Notes under the pieces: model-generated
What the model was told of the DNA's origin: nothing
Seen by the model: only the letters and a program-made list of their open reading frames with translations
The model's database searches: none
DNA from: CAWAYH01 sp963786195
GTDB lineage: Bacteria; Acidobacteriota; Vicinamibacteria; Vicinamibacterales; 2-12-FULL-66-21
NCBI GenBank assembly: GCA_963786195.1
Contig: CAWAYH010000004.1
Coordinates: 186,001 to 250,000 of the forward strand
Direction of reading: 5' to 3'
Length of the DNA stretch: 64,000 bases
In this document: positions 25,224 through 34,008 of the stretch, one piece after another
How the letters are laid out: each line of letters opens with the position of its first letter
Position numbering within the stretch: the stretch's first letter is position 1
Position numbers and translations under genes: made by a program

Positions 25224-26510
25224 TTAGAGCCAGCCTTCGTCGAACCCTTCGAGCCGTTCCTTGACGAACGACAGGAAGCGCCCTGCGTCGGCGCCATCGA
25301 TCAGCCGGTGGTCGTACCCGAGCGTCAGATGGCACATCGGACGGATCGCAATGGCGTCGTCGATCACGACGGCGCGCTTTTCGATCGCGCCCACGCCGAG
25401 GATCCCGACCTGCGGCTGGTTGATGAGTGGCAGACCGTACAACGCGCCGAAGATCCCGGGGTTGGTGATCGTGAAGGTTCCGCCCTGCACCTCATCCGGG
25501 TTGAGCTTCTTCGAGCGGGCGCGGGCTCCGATATCGTTGATGGCGCGAGTGAGCCCGAGCAGGTTTCGCTCGTCGGCATTGCGGATGACGGGGACGATCA
25601 GCCCGTTGTCGAGCGCCACGGCAATCCCGAGGTTGATGTCTTTCTTGTAGACGATGTTGTGGCCGTCGATCGAGGCGTTGACCATCGGGAACTGCCGCAG
25701 GGCGTCCACGATGACCTTCGCGATGAACGCGGTGAACGTCAGCTTGGCGCCGGCCGCTTCGAACTCGGCCTTCCGCTTCTCGCGCAGCGCGTTCACACGG
25801 CCGAAGTTCACCTCGTACACCGAATACACGTGCGGTGACGTGTGCGCGCTGAGCACCATGTGCTCGGCGATCTTCTTCCGCATCACGCTCATCGGCACGA
25901 TCTGGACGTTTTCGCCAGGCTTGTACACGGGGCCCGGCGCGGGAACGCTGCGGGCGGAGGCTGGCGCAGGACGCGAAGCCGGGCCGGACTCGAGGTAGCC
26001 GAGAATGTCGTGCTTGGTCACCCGTCCGTTGATGCCGGTCCCCTGGATTTCCCGGATGTCTACGTTGTGGTCGCGCGCAATCCGCCGCACGAGCGGCGAC
26101 GATTTCTGACGGCGCAGATCTTCGCGCGTCACAGCTTCAGCCTCAGCGGGCGCCGGCCCCGTTTCCTTCTGACCGGCCGCAGCCTGCGGAACCGGGGTCG
26201 GGACGTCAGGAGTCGTGGATGGTGCCTGGGCCGGAGCCGCGGCGGCCGCCGGCTGCGCCTGAACCGCTTCGCCCGCGGCGCCGATGATCGCCACGACGCT
26301 GTTGACGGGAACGGTCTCGCCTTCCTTCACCTTGATCTCGGCGAGCACGCCTGCTGCCGGCGACGGTATCTCGGCATCGACCTTGTCGGTGGAGATCTCG
26401 AAGAGCGGCTCGTCGCGATCGACCGACTCGCCAATCTTCTTGATCCAGCGGACGATGGTGCCTTCCGCGATTGACTCCCCCATCTGGGGCATCACGACGT
26501 TGGTGGCCAT
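25224..26510 (-). CDS. 2-oxoacid dehydrogenase E2, dihydrolipoamide acyltransferase
   Basis: 428 residues: one lipoyl domain (lipoyl Lys in EISTDKVDAEIPSP, about residue 43), Ala/Pro-rich linker, peripheral-subunit-binding domain (SPLVRRIARDHNVDIREIQG), then the catalytic domain with HRLIDGADAGRF (catalytic His). Forms the core of the complex and passes the acyl group to CoA. With an alpha2-beta2 type E1 upstream it belongs to a pyruvate or branched-chain 2-oxoacid complex; the sequence alone does not decide which. Confidence 0.92.
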   Translation of the reverse strand: MATNVVMPQMGESIAEGTIVRWIKKIGESVDRDEPLFEISTDKVDAEIPSPAAGVLAEIKVKEGETVPVNSVVAIIGAAGEAVQAQPAAAAAPAQAPSTTPDVPTPVPQAAAGQKETGPAPAEAEAVTREDLRRQKSSPLVRRIARDHNVDIREIQGTGINGRVTKHDILGYLESGPASRPAPASARSVPAPGPVYKPGENVQIVPMSVMRKKIAEHMVLSAHTSPHVYSVYEVNFGRVNALREKRKAEFEAAGAKLTFTAFIAKVIVDALRQFPMVNASIDGHNIVYKKDINLGIAVALDNGLIVPVIRNADERNLLGLTRAINDIGARARSKKLNPDEVQGGTFTITNPGIFGALYGLPLINQPQVGILGVGAIEKRAVVIDDAIAIRPMCHLTLGYDHRLIDGADAGRFLSFVKERLEGFDEGWL

Positions 26511-26563
26511 GTTTTCCTCTGCCGCTGGGTTTTGCCAACCCGGGACCGATCGCGCGCGTACCG

Positions 26564-27538
26564 TCAGTATTCCACTAACTGCTTCGCCGACGCGACAACC
26601 TTGTCGGACGTTGGGAGAAACGCCGCCTCGAGCGGTGGCGAATAGGGAACCGGCGTATCGGCCGACGCGACCCGCATGACCGGCGCGTCCAGGTACTCGA
26701 ACCCGTCGCTGGCAATGATCGCCGCGAGCTCGCCGCCGATGCCGCCCGTCAGCGTCGCCTCGTGCAGAATCAGCGCGCGGCTGGTCTTCGCCACGCTCGT
26801 GAGCACGGCCTCGCGATCGAGCGGCGCCAGGCTCCGGAGATCGAGCACCTCGGCGTCCACGCCGTCCGCCGCCAGGCGGGTCGCGGCATCGAGCGCCGTG
26901 TGGACCATCGCGCCGAACGTAATGATCGAAAGGTCGCGGCCCTCGCGCCGCACGGCGGCCTTGCCGATCGGCACGATGTAGTCCTCGTCGGGCACCTCGT
27001 CCTTGATCCGGCGATAGAGGTACTTGTGCTCGAAGAACAGCACGGGGTCGTCGTCACGGATCGCGGCTTTCAGCAGACCCTTCGCGTCGTACGCGGTCGA
27101 GGGCTCGACCATCTTCAGCCCCGGCGTGTTCAGGAAGAACGACTCGGGGTTGAGCGAGTGGAACGGGCCGCCGCCGACGCCGCCACCGCTCGGGCCTCGC
27201 ACGACGATGGGCGCGCCGGCACCGTTGCGGTACCGGCTCTTGGCTGCGAAGTTCGTGAGGATGTCGAAGCAGCACGCGATGAAATCGATGAACTGGACCT
27301 CGCACACGGGCCGCATGCCCATGTAGGACGCGCCAATGGCCGACCCGACGATGGCCGTCTCCGAGATCGGCGTGTCGATGACGCGAGCGTCGCCGAATCG
27401 CTCCTGCAGCCCCTCGGTGACTTTGAACGCGCCGCCGTAGACGCCGACGTCCTCGCCAAGCACGAACACCCGCTCGTCGCGCGCCATCTCGTCGAACAGC
27501 GCCTGCCGGATTGCCTCGAGATATGTGATGACCGCCAT
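26564..27538 (-). CDS. 2-oxoacid dehydrogenase E1 beta subunit
   Basis: 324 residues, usual length. Contains VFVLGEDVGVYGGAFKVT, DTPISETAIVGSAIGAS (conserved Glu for TPP activation), and the C-terminal transketolase domain with ALILHEATLTGGIG. Works with the E1 alpha protein encoded just upstream as an alpha2-beta2 decarboxylase. Gap to E1 alpha 15 bases, to E2 53 bases. Confidence 0.93.
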   Translation of the reverse strand: MAVITYLEAIRQALFDEMARDERVFVLGEDVGVYGGAFKVTEGLQERFGDARVIDTPISETAIVGSAIGASYMGMRPVCEVQFIDFIACCFDILTNFAAKSRYRNGAGAPIVVRGPSGGGVGGGPFHSLNPESFFLNTPGLKMVEPSTAYDAKGLLKAAIRDDDPVLFFEHKYLYRRIKDEVPDEDYIVPIGKAAVRREGRDLSIITFGAMVHTALDAATRLAADGVDAEVLDLRSLAPLDREAVLTSVAKTSRALILHEATLTGGIGGELAAIIASDGFEYLDAPVMRVASADTPVPYSPPLEAAFLPTSDKVVASAKQLVEY

Positions 27539-27553
27539 GGTTCTGGATAGGTG

Positions 27554-28657
27554 TCAGGATGCCGCAAACGGCGACTTCACCAGCTCGAGCCGCGGCACGG
27601 CATGGTCATCGCCGGCGTACACGCCGCGCGTGACCGTCGCCGGGTCCGGCATGGGCGACTGCTCGGCCTGGTCCGCTTCTTCCGCGGCGTACCGCTTCGT
27701 CAGCGCATCGATGTCGTCGAGGTCCTTCTCGGTCGCCACCGAGTTGTCGAGCAGATGCGTGCGGAAGCGCGCGATCGGATCCTTCGCGGTCCATTCCTCC
27801 AGCATCGCTTTCGGCACGTACCGCGCGTCGTCGTGCTGGGCGTGCCCCTGCATCCGCATCGTGTCGATGCCGATCAGGGACGCGCCGCCGCCGCCGCGCG
27901 CGCGATCGACCATCCGCCTGGCGACGTCGTAGACGGCCAGCACGTCGTTGCCGTCGACCAGCTCGTGCGGAATGCCGTAGGACGCCGCGCGCTCGTCGAT
28001 GCGGGTGATCGCCATCTGTTTCGAGATCGGCGTCGAGTAGGCGTACTTGTTGTCCTCGGCGACGACGATCAGCGGGATCGTCTGGACGGCGGCAAAGTTC
28101 AGCCCCTCGTGGAACGCGCCCGTGCTGGTGGCGCCGTCGCCGATCCAGGCCATCGAGACGAGGTTGCGCCCGCGCATGCGCGCGCCCATGGCAATTCCCG
28201 CGGCGACGGGAATCGAATCGCCGAGCATGCTGATCGGTCCGACAATCACCGGACCGTCCCCTGCGCCCGCCTGAGCTCCGGCGTCACCGGACCGGGTCCA
28301 CTCGGGCAGATGAACGATGTGGATATTGAGATCGCGTCCGCGTGAATTGGACGCGCCCTTCGCCATGTACTGAAGGAAGATTTCCTTCGGCCGCACGCCC
28401 ATCGTCGTCAGCGCGCCCATGTTGCGAATCAGCGGCAGGATGGCGTCGGTGCGCTCGAGCGCGTACACCGTGGCCACCGACTCTCCTTCCTGGCCGAGGC
28501 TGCGGTAGAGGCCGCCGATGACCTTGCTCTGGCGAAACAGGATGACGAGCCGCTCTTCGATGTCGCGCGCGAGGCGCGCGAAGTAGTACATCTCGAGCAG
28601 CTGATCGCGGGTCAGCCACTCGGATGGCCGGGTCGCTTTCTCGGTGGTCACAGACAT
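27554..28657 (-). CDS. 2-oxoacid dehydrogenase E1 alpha subunit
   Basis: 367 residues. Thiamine diphosphate motif is intact: WIGDGATSTGAFHEGLNFAA ending in VVAEDN. The loop equivalent to the regulated serine loop reads TMRMQGHAQHDD. The chain is longer at the C-terminus than most E1 alpha proteins (Asp/Glu-rich helix, about 60 residues). ATG 28657 overlaps the stop of lpd as TAATG, so the two are coupled. Confidence 0.93.
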   Translation of the reverse strand: MSVTTEKATRPSEWLTRDQLLEMYYFARLARDIEERLVILFRQSKVIGGLYRSLGQEGESVATVYALERTDAILPLIRNMGALTTMGVRPKEIFLQYMAKGASNSRGRDLNIHIVHLPEWTRSGDAGAQAGAGDGPVIVGPISMLGDSIPVAAGIAMGARMRGRNLVSMAWIGDGATSTGAFHEGLNFAAVQTIPLIVVAEDNKYAYSTPISKQMAITRIDERAASYGIPHELVDGNDVLAVYDVARRMVDRARGGGGASLIGIDTMRMQGHAQHDDARYVPKAMLEEWTAKDPIARFRTHLLDNSVATEKDLDDIDALTKRYAAEEADQAEQSPMPDPATVTRGVYAGDDHAVPRLELVKSPFAAS

Positions 28658-30075
28658 TACGCGTGAATAGGGGCGCTGTGCACGGCGTGCGCGGCTTCAC
28701 CCACCGCTTCCGACATCGTCGGATGCGCGTGGATCGTGCGCACGAGCTCCTCGACCGTGCACTCCAGGCGCAGCGCGAGCGTCGCCTCCGCTACCAGCTC
28801 CGTCGAGCGCGGGCCGATCATGTGGACGCCGAGAATCTCGTCGTATTTCTTGTCGGCGACGATTTTCACGAAGCCCTCGGTCTCGTTCGCGATTCGCGCG
28901 CGACCCAGGACGCCGAACTTGAACGTGCCCGTCTTCACATCGTAGCCGCGCTCGCGGGCCTCCCGTTCCGTCAACCCCACGCTGCCGATTTCGGGATCGC
29001 AGTACGTGCAGCCGGGTACCTGGTCGTAGTTGATGGGCCGGTACTCACGACCGGCGATGCGCTCGGCGAGCACGACGCCTTCGGCCGACGAGAGGTGCGC
29101 CAGCTGGGGGTGACCGGGCTTGTCGAACGTGATGACGTCGCCGATCGCCGAGATCCCCGGCACGCTCGTCCGGAACTGGCCGTCGACGTGGACGTATCCG
29201 CGCTCAAGACGCAGGCCGGCCTCTTCGGCGCCGAGTCCGGTCGTCACCGGGCCGCGGCCAGTCGCCACCAGCAGGTACTCGGCCTTCAGGGACGACGACT
29301 TGCCGTCGGCCGTCTGCGCTTCCAGCTCCACGCCGTCGGAGCCCGCTTTCGCTTTCGTCACCTTCGTGCCGGTGAGAACCTTGATGCCCTGCTTCTTGAA
29401 CGACTTCTCGAGCTCGGCGGAGACCGCCTCGTCTTCGACCGGCACCAGCCGCGGCAGCAGCTCGATGATCGTCACCTCGCTTCCGAACCGGCGGAAGATC
29501 GATCCGAACTCCACACCGACGGCGCCGCTCCCGAGAATCACGATGGACTTCGGGATCTCCTTGAGGCCGATGGCTTCGTCGCTCGTGATGATGCGCTTGC
29601 GATCGAGCTCGATGCCCGGGACCGACCGCGGCTGCGACCCCGTCGCGACGATGATCTCCTTCTTCGCGACAAGCGTCTGCTTCTGGCCCTCGGTGATCTC
29701 GACCTGGCCTTTCCCGGCGAGCCGTCCGCTTCCCTTGATCCAGTCGATCTTGTTCTTCTTGAAGAGGAATTCGATGCCGCCGGTGAGCCCGCTGACGATC
29801 TTGTCCTTGCGGGTCTGGACCCGTCCCATATCGATGCCGACGGTCCCCTGCCCCAGCGTCAGCCCCCACTCGGCGCCGTCCTGGGCCACCTTGAGGGCGT
29901 GCGCGTGCTCCAGGAGCGCTTTGGTCGGGATGCAGCCCCAGTTCAGGCAGGTTCCGCCCAGCGTCGGCGCGCGTTCGACGACGGCGGTGCGGAGACCGAG
30001 CTGCGCGGCGCGGATGGCGGCGACATAACCTCCGGTCCCGGAACCAATTACCACGACATCGTATTCATTCGCCAT
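28657..30075 (-). CDS. lpdA: Dihydrolipoyl dehydrogenase (E3)
   Basis: 472 residues. FAD motif VVVIGSGTGGYVAAIRAAQL, redox disulphide GGTCLNWGCIPTK, NAD motif VILGSGAVGVEFG, and C-terminal HAHPTMSEA with the catalytic His. Reoxidises dihydrolipoamide of E2 with NAD. First enzyme gene of the operon lpd-E1 alpha-E1 beta-E2-lipB, an order that gives a complete complex plus its lipoylation enzyme. Confidence 0.96.
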   Translation of the reverse strand: MANEYDVVVIGSGTGGYVAAIRAAQLGLRTAVVERAPTLGGTCLNWGCIPTKALLEHAHALKVAQDGAEWGLTLGQGTVGIDMGRVQTRKDKIVSGLTGGIEFLFKKNKIDWIKGSGRLAGKGQVEITEGQKQTLVAKKEIIVATGSQPRSVPGIELDRKRIITSDEAIGLKEIPKSIVILGSGAVGVEFGSIFRRFGSEVTIIELLPRLVPVEDEAVSAELEKSFKKQGIKVLTGTKVTKAKAGSDGVELEAQTADGKSSSLKAEYLLVATGRGPVTTGLGAEEAGLRLERGYVHVDGQFRTSVPGISAIGDVITFDKPGHPQLAHLSSAEGVVLAERIAGREYRPINYDQVPGCTYCDPEIGSVGLTEREARERGYDVKTGTFKFGVLGRARIANETEGFVKIVADKKYDEILGVHMIGPRSTELVAEATLALRLECTVEELVRTIHAHPTMSEAVGEAAHAVHSAPIHA

Positions 30076-30086
30076 AAGTCAGCTGA

Positions 30087-30345
30087 TCAGTCTTTTTTCC
30101 TGATGGATGAGAGCGGGACGAACGTCACGTCCGCTGCCGGCGCCTGTGGAGGCGCGCCGTCGCCGGTCTCTTCGGCCTGTTCCGGATCGAGCCGCGCCAC
30201 CTGTGATCTGAGACGCGTGTAGTCGTACCGCAATTCCCAGTACCGACTGGTTCAGCGCGTCCAGCCGCCGGGCCAGACGGCGGGCCGTCGAAAGGGCAAC
30301 ACCTGCGATCAGCAGGGCAAGGATGGCGACAGCCCAGAGGACCAC
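30087..30345 (-). CDS. Small membrane-anchored coiled-coil protein, one frameshift
   Basis: One N-terminal membrane segment (VVLWAVAILALLIAGVAL), a basic stretch (STARRLARRLDALNQS), then after removal of one inserted G near 30244 a coherent YWELRYDYTRLRSQVARLD helix and an acidic tail ending SIRKKD. About 85 residues. YWELRYDY-type helices are common in small proteins of this kind but no function is known to me. It starts with GTG 30345, 9 bases after a TAATGT box, and ends 11 bases before lpd, so it may be the first gene of the dehydrogenase operon. Confidence 0.55.
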
Positions 30346-30354
30346 AACCGACTT

Positions 30355-30360
30355 ACATTA
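30355..30360 (-). promoter_or_regulatory. -10 box of the small membrane protein/lpd operon
   Basis: TAATGT on the minus strand, 9 bases before GTG 30345. Confidence 0.35.
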
Positions 30361-30433
30361 CCGGTTCGGTTTGAGGGGTGTCAATCCGCCGGAATCGAGG
30401 ACGCGCCACGTCGTGAGCGGGGCGCGCACAGGA

Positions 30434-30445
30434 CCGACCGGTCGG
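30434..30445. promoter_or_regulatory. Perfect palindrome upstream of the NtrC-type regulator
   Basis: CCGACCGGTCGG, 36 bases upstream of the TAGAAT box at 30482-30487; candidate operator, target protein unknown. Confidence 0.3.
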
Positions 30446-30481
30446 GACGGCACGTCCATCCGCGCCCGCCGACAGGCTTGA

Positions 30482-30487
30482 TAGAAT
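30482..30487 (+). promoter_or_regulatory. -10 box of the NtrC-type regulator
   Basis: TAGAAT, 14 bases before ATG 30502. Confidence 0.4.
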
Positions 30488-30501
30488 GCCTAGCGGTTTC
30501 G

Positions 30502-31890
<1,389 letters not shown>

Positions 31891-31932
31891 TCGCACCCCA
31901 ATCGCCCCACACCTCGTCACACGGCTCACTCT

Positions 31933-31972
31933 GACCGGCCAATGGTTGGCCAGACCGGCCAACGAATTGGCC
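31933..31972. promoter_or_regulatory. Tandem palindromes, candidate enhancer for the NtrC-type regulator
   Basis: GGCCAA-TGG-TTGGCC (31937-31951) and GGCCAA-CGAA-TTGGCC (31957-31972). Their left halves are part of a 10-base direct repeat GACCGGCCAA with 20-base spacing, about two helical turns. Located about 170 bases upstream of the candidate sigma-54 promoter, the normal place for an activator site. Confidence 0.55.
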
Positions 31973-32126
31973 GTTTGAGCCCCGTCAGAGGCCCACAGTG
32001 GGCGGAAACGCCTCACGATGACACCCCTGTGACGTCATAAAGAGTCACGTCGGCCCCCTGTAATTCCCGCATCGAAGTGTATACCTGGATACCCGCATAG
32101 GACTCTTTGGACAATTCGTGCCATCA

Positions 32127-32142
32127 CGGAATATGTGTTGCT
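32127..32142 (+). promoter_or_regulatory. Candidate sigma-54 promoter of the radical SAM operon
   Basis: CGGAATATGTGTTGCT has GG and GC at exactly the 10-base spacing of the -24/-12 consensus (TGGCAC-N5-TTGCW) and a perfect TTGCT -12 part; the -24 part is weak (CGGA instead of TGGC). Confidence 0.4.
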
Positions 32143-32234
32143 CTTGTCGGCGTCGCGCGGCGAGAGATCTTGCCTCGGCGTCCGTCCGGGACGAATACTC
32201 CTTAGTCAGAACGTAATCGGGCCCAGGAGCGCGT

Positions 32235-33647
32235 ATGCAGCCTTCGATTTTCAACGTCCGTGTGCCCCTCGACGAGCGCGACGAGGTGTTCCTGATGAAC
32301 ACCTTCACGGATGCCCAGCTCATCGTCTCGCGTGACGTGTCGGACCTGCTCGATCGCGTGGGCAGCTCGCGCGCGTTCAGCGTCGACGAGCAGGACGCCG
32401 TGACCACGCTGGCCGAACACGGGTTCATCGTCCAGAGTCGCGAGACCGACCGACACAACATCGAGACGTACTTCGACCGCGCCTGGGAAGATCGCGATCA
32501 GCTGCGCATCACCGTGCTCACCACGCTCCAGTGCAATTTCGCGTGCGACTACTGCATCCAGGGCGATCACGGCGACTACAACAAGCACGCGGCGAAGATG
32601 TCGATGGAGACGGCCGAGCGCGTGGCCGAATGGGCCGAATCGCGGCTGGACGCCGTCGCGCCGAAGACCTTCGCGCTGACGTTCTTCGGCGGCGAGCCGC
32701 TGCTGAATCTTCCGGTCGTCTACTACCTCGCGGAACGGCTCTCGAACGCCTGCCAGGAACGCGGCGTGCGCAGCATCATCAACATCATCACGAACGGCCT
32801 CCTGCTGACGCCCGAGGTCGTGGATCGCCTTCTGCCCTTCGGGCTCAACGGCGTGAAGATTACGCTCGACGGCGACCGCGACACGCACAACCGCATGCGG
32901 CCGCTCCGCGGCGGACAGGGGACGTTCGACAAGATCCTCAACAACATCCGGCTCGTCGCCGACAAGTGCCGCGTGTCGATCGGCGGGAACTTCGACGAGT
33001 CCACCGTCGACAGCTATCCGGCACTGCTCGATTTCCTCCGGGAACAGGAGTTCGCGGACAAGCTCGCGAAGGTCGCCTTCAAGCCGATCATCCGCGAGCC
33101 GAAGCCGCAGCAGCCGAAGGGGTTCATCCCGCTGACCGCCGTCGGCACGGAAGGGAAGCCGCTCAACGGCGCATGCATGACGTCGGCGGGCGGCGGCACG
33201 AGCGCGTGCGACACCTGCCACTTCCTCGACACGCAGATGGCGTTCCTGCGCGAGGAGACGACCAAGCGCGGGTTCACCACGGTGGACGGCGTCCACATGG
33301 GACCCTGCGAGATTCACAAGCGTCATGCGCACACGATCGGTCCCGACGGATCGTTGTACGCGTGCCCGGGCTACGCCGCAAACGCCGCCGAGTCGACGGG
33401 ACACATCGACGGCCGCGAGGAGAGCTGGCGCGTGCGGGCGGCCCAGCGCTTCGAGAAGCCGTCGGCCTGGAAGGAATGCGACGACTGCGCGTTCATCCCG
33501 GTCTGCGCCGGCGGCTGCACGGTCGCGGCGCATACCGAGCTGCGCGACATGAACAAACCGAACTGCCACAAGCCGAGCTTCGAGGCGGGCGTGATCACGC
33601 TCGCACGCGAAGCGTCACGAGCCGCCGCGCAAGCGCTCGTCAGTTGA
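32235..33647 (+). CDS. Radical SAM/SPASM peptide maturase
   Basis: 470 residues. N-terminal about 85-residue domain (VFLMNTFTDAQLIVS, then LAEHGFIVQSR) of the kind preceding many peptide-modifying radical SAM enzymes. Radical SAM cluster CNFACDYC at 100-107, FFGGEPLLN, ITNGLLL. C-terminal SPASM domain is complete: GPC...G-SLYA-C, then CDDCAFIPVCAGGC (C-x2-C-x5-C-x3-C) and a final NC. An extra Cys group lies between the two domains (GACMTSAGGG and ACDTCHF). Such enzymes make thioether or carbon-carbon links in small peptides. Two tiny genes follow at once, the likely substrates. ATG 32235 overlaps no other gene. Confidence 0.92.
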   Translation: MQPSIFNVRVPLDERDEVFLMNTFTDAQLIVSRDVSDLLDRVGSSRAFSVDEQDAVTTLAEHGFIVQSRETDRHNIETYFDRAWEDRDQLRITVLTTLQCNFACDYCIQGDHGDYNKHAAKMSMETAERVAEWAESRLDAVAPKTFALTFFGGEPLLNLPVVYYLAERLSNACQERGVRSIINIITNGLLLTPEVVDRLLPFGLNGVKITLDGDRDTHNRMRPLRGGQGTFDKILNNIRLVADKCRVSIGGNFDESTVDSYPALLDFLREQEFADKLAKVAFKPIIREPKPQQPKGFIPLTAVGTEGKPLNGACMTSAGGGTSACDTCHFLDTQMAFLREETTKRGFTTVDGVHMGPCEIHKRHAHTIGPDGSLYACPGYAANAAESTGHIDGREESWRVRAAQRFEKPSAWKECDDCAFIPVCAGGCTVAAHTELRDMNKPNCHKPSFEAGVITLAREASRAAAQALVS

Positions 33648-33682
33648 GCAGAATCGTCAACCCCGTAGAAAAGGAGACAGTT

Positions 33683-33766
33683 GTGACGAACGGCAAGAAG
33701 GACACGAAGAAGAAGGGCACGCTGCGTCCGTGGCTGGTCGATGTCTCGCTCGACCACCTGCGGTAG
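33683..33766 (+). CDS. Tiny gene 1, candidate RiPP precursor (27 residues)
   Basis: GTG start 6 bases after AAGGAG (33671-33676), a near-perfect ribosome binding site. Product: Lys-rich N-terminal half (VTNGKKDTKKKG) followed by TLRPWLVDVSLDHLR. A basic leader and a short aromatic/aliphatic/acidic core with a single Trp fits a radical SAM substrate. It begins 35 bases after the maturase stop. No Cys, so any crosslink would be carbon-carbon or carbon-oxygen. Not recognised as a known family; coding status rests on position, ribosome site and codon pattern. Confidence 0.6.
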   Translation: MTNGKKDTKKKGTLRPWLVDVSLDHLR

Positions 33767-33808
33767 AGGCGCCCCCATTAACGAAATTCTTGACCATAGG
33801 AGAGGGTC

Positions 33809-33913
33809 ATGAAAATTCAGGTTGTGAAGCCGAGTAAGCGCCAGACAGATCCACCGGACATGATGTGTCCGTTTTTCGTGGATTGCCCGGCGGACGCCGC
33901 GAAAAAGGCGTAA
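33809..33913 (+). CDS. Tiny gene 2, candidate RiPP precursor (34 residues)
   Basis: ATG start 6 bases after AGGAG (33798-33802). Product begins MKIQVVKPSKRQTDPPD and continues MMCPFFVDCPADAAKKA. The C-terminal core has two cysteines five residues apart (C-P-F-F-V-D-C) with two Phe and two Asp, a good substrate for thioether formation by a SPASM enzyme. Codons are less GC-rich than those around (ATT, GTT, AGT). Starts 42 bases after tiny gene 1. No family recognised. Confidence 0.62.
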   Translation: MKIQVVKPSKRQTDPPDMMCPFFVDCPADAAKKA

Positions 33914-33954
33914 ATCCGCTTCTGGTGCCCGGGTGGCTCCGGCCGATACCGCGG

Positions 33955-33960
33955 TAGAAT
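33955..33960 (+). promoter_or_regulatory. -10 box of the binding-protein/kinase operon
   Basis: TAGAAT; leaves a leader of about 42 bases with GGAAGG before GTG 34009. A separate promoter for the last two genes of the locus. Confidence 0.4.
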
Positions 33961-34008
33961 AGGAAGAGCCGTAAGCGTCGATCGGCAGCCCCCAGCACCG
34001 GAAGGACC

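Larger units (their letters stand above)
31891..32234 (+). promoter_or_regulatory. Regulatory spacer before the radical SAM operon
   Basis: 344 bases without a gene. Holds two tandem palindromes (31937-31951 and 31957-31972) and a candidate -24/-12 element (32127-32142), described separately. Nothing else recognised apart from an AT-richer stretch near 32035-32115. Confidence 0.5.

Noticed and set aside
31933..31972. Tandem palindromes as a transcription terminator of the NtrC-type gene
   Set aside because: Two short stems with no T-run, regular 20-base spacing and a shared 10-base direct repeat fit protein binding better.
32109..32122. TTGGACAATTCGTGCC as a second sigma-54 promoter before the maturase gene
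   Set aside because: The GG to GC distance is 9 bases, one short of the required 10.
33921..33937. TGGTGCCCGGGTGGCT as a sigma-54 promoter for the binding-protein gene
   Set aside because: Spacing fits but the -12 part (TGGCT) and the -24 part (TGGTGC) are both imperfect, and a better TAGAAT box lies just downstream.
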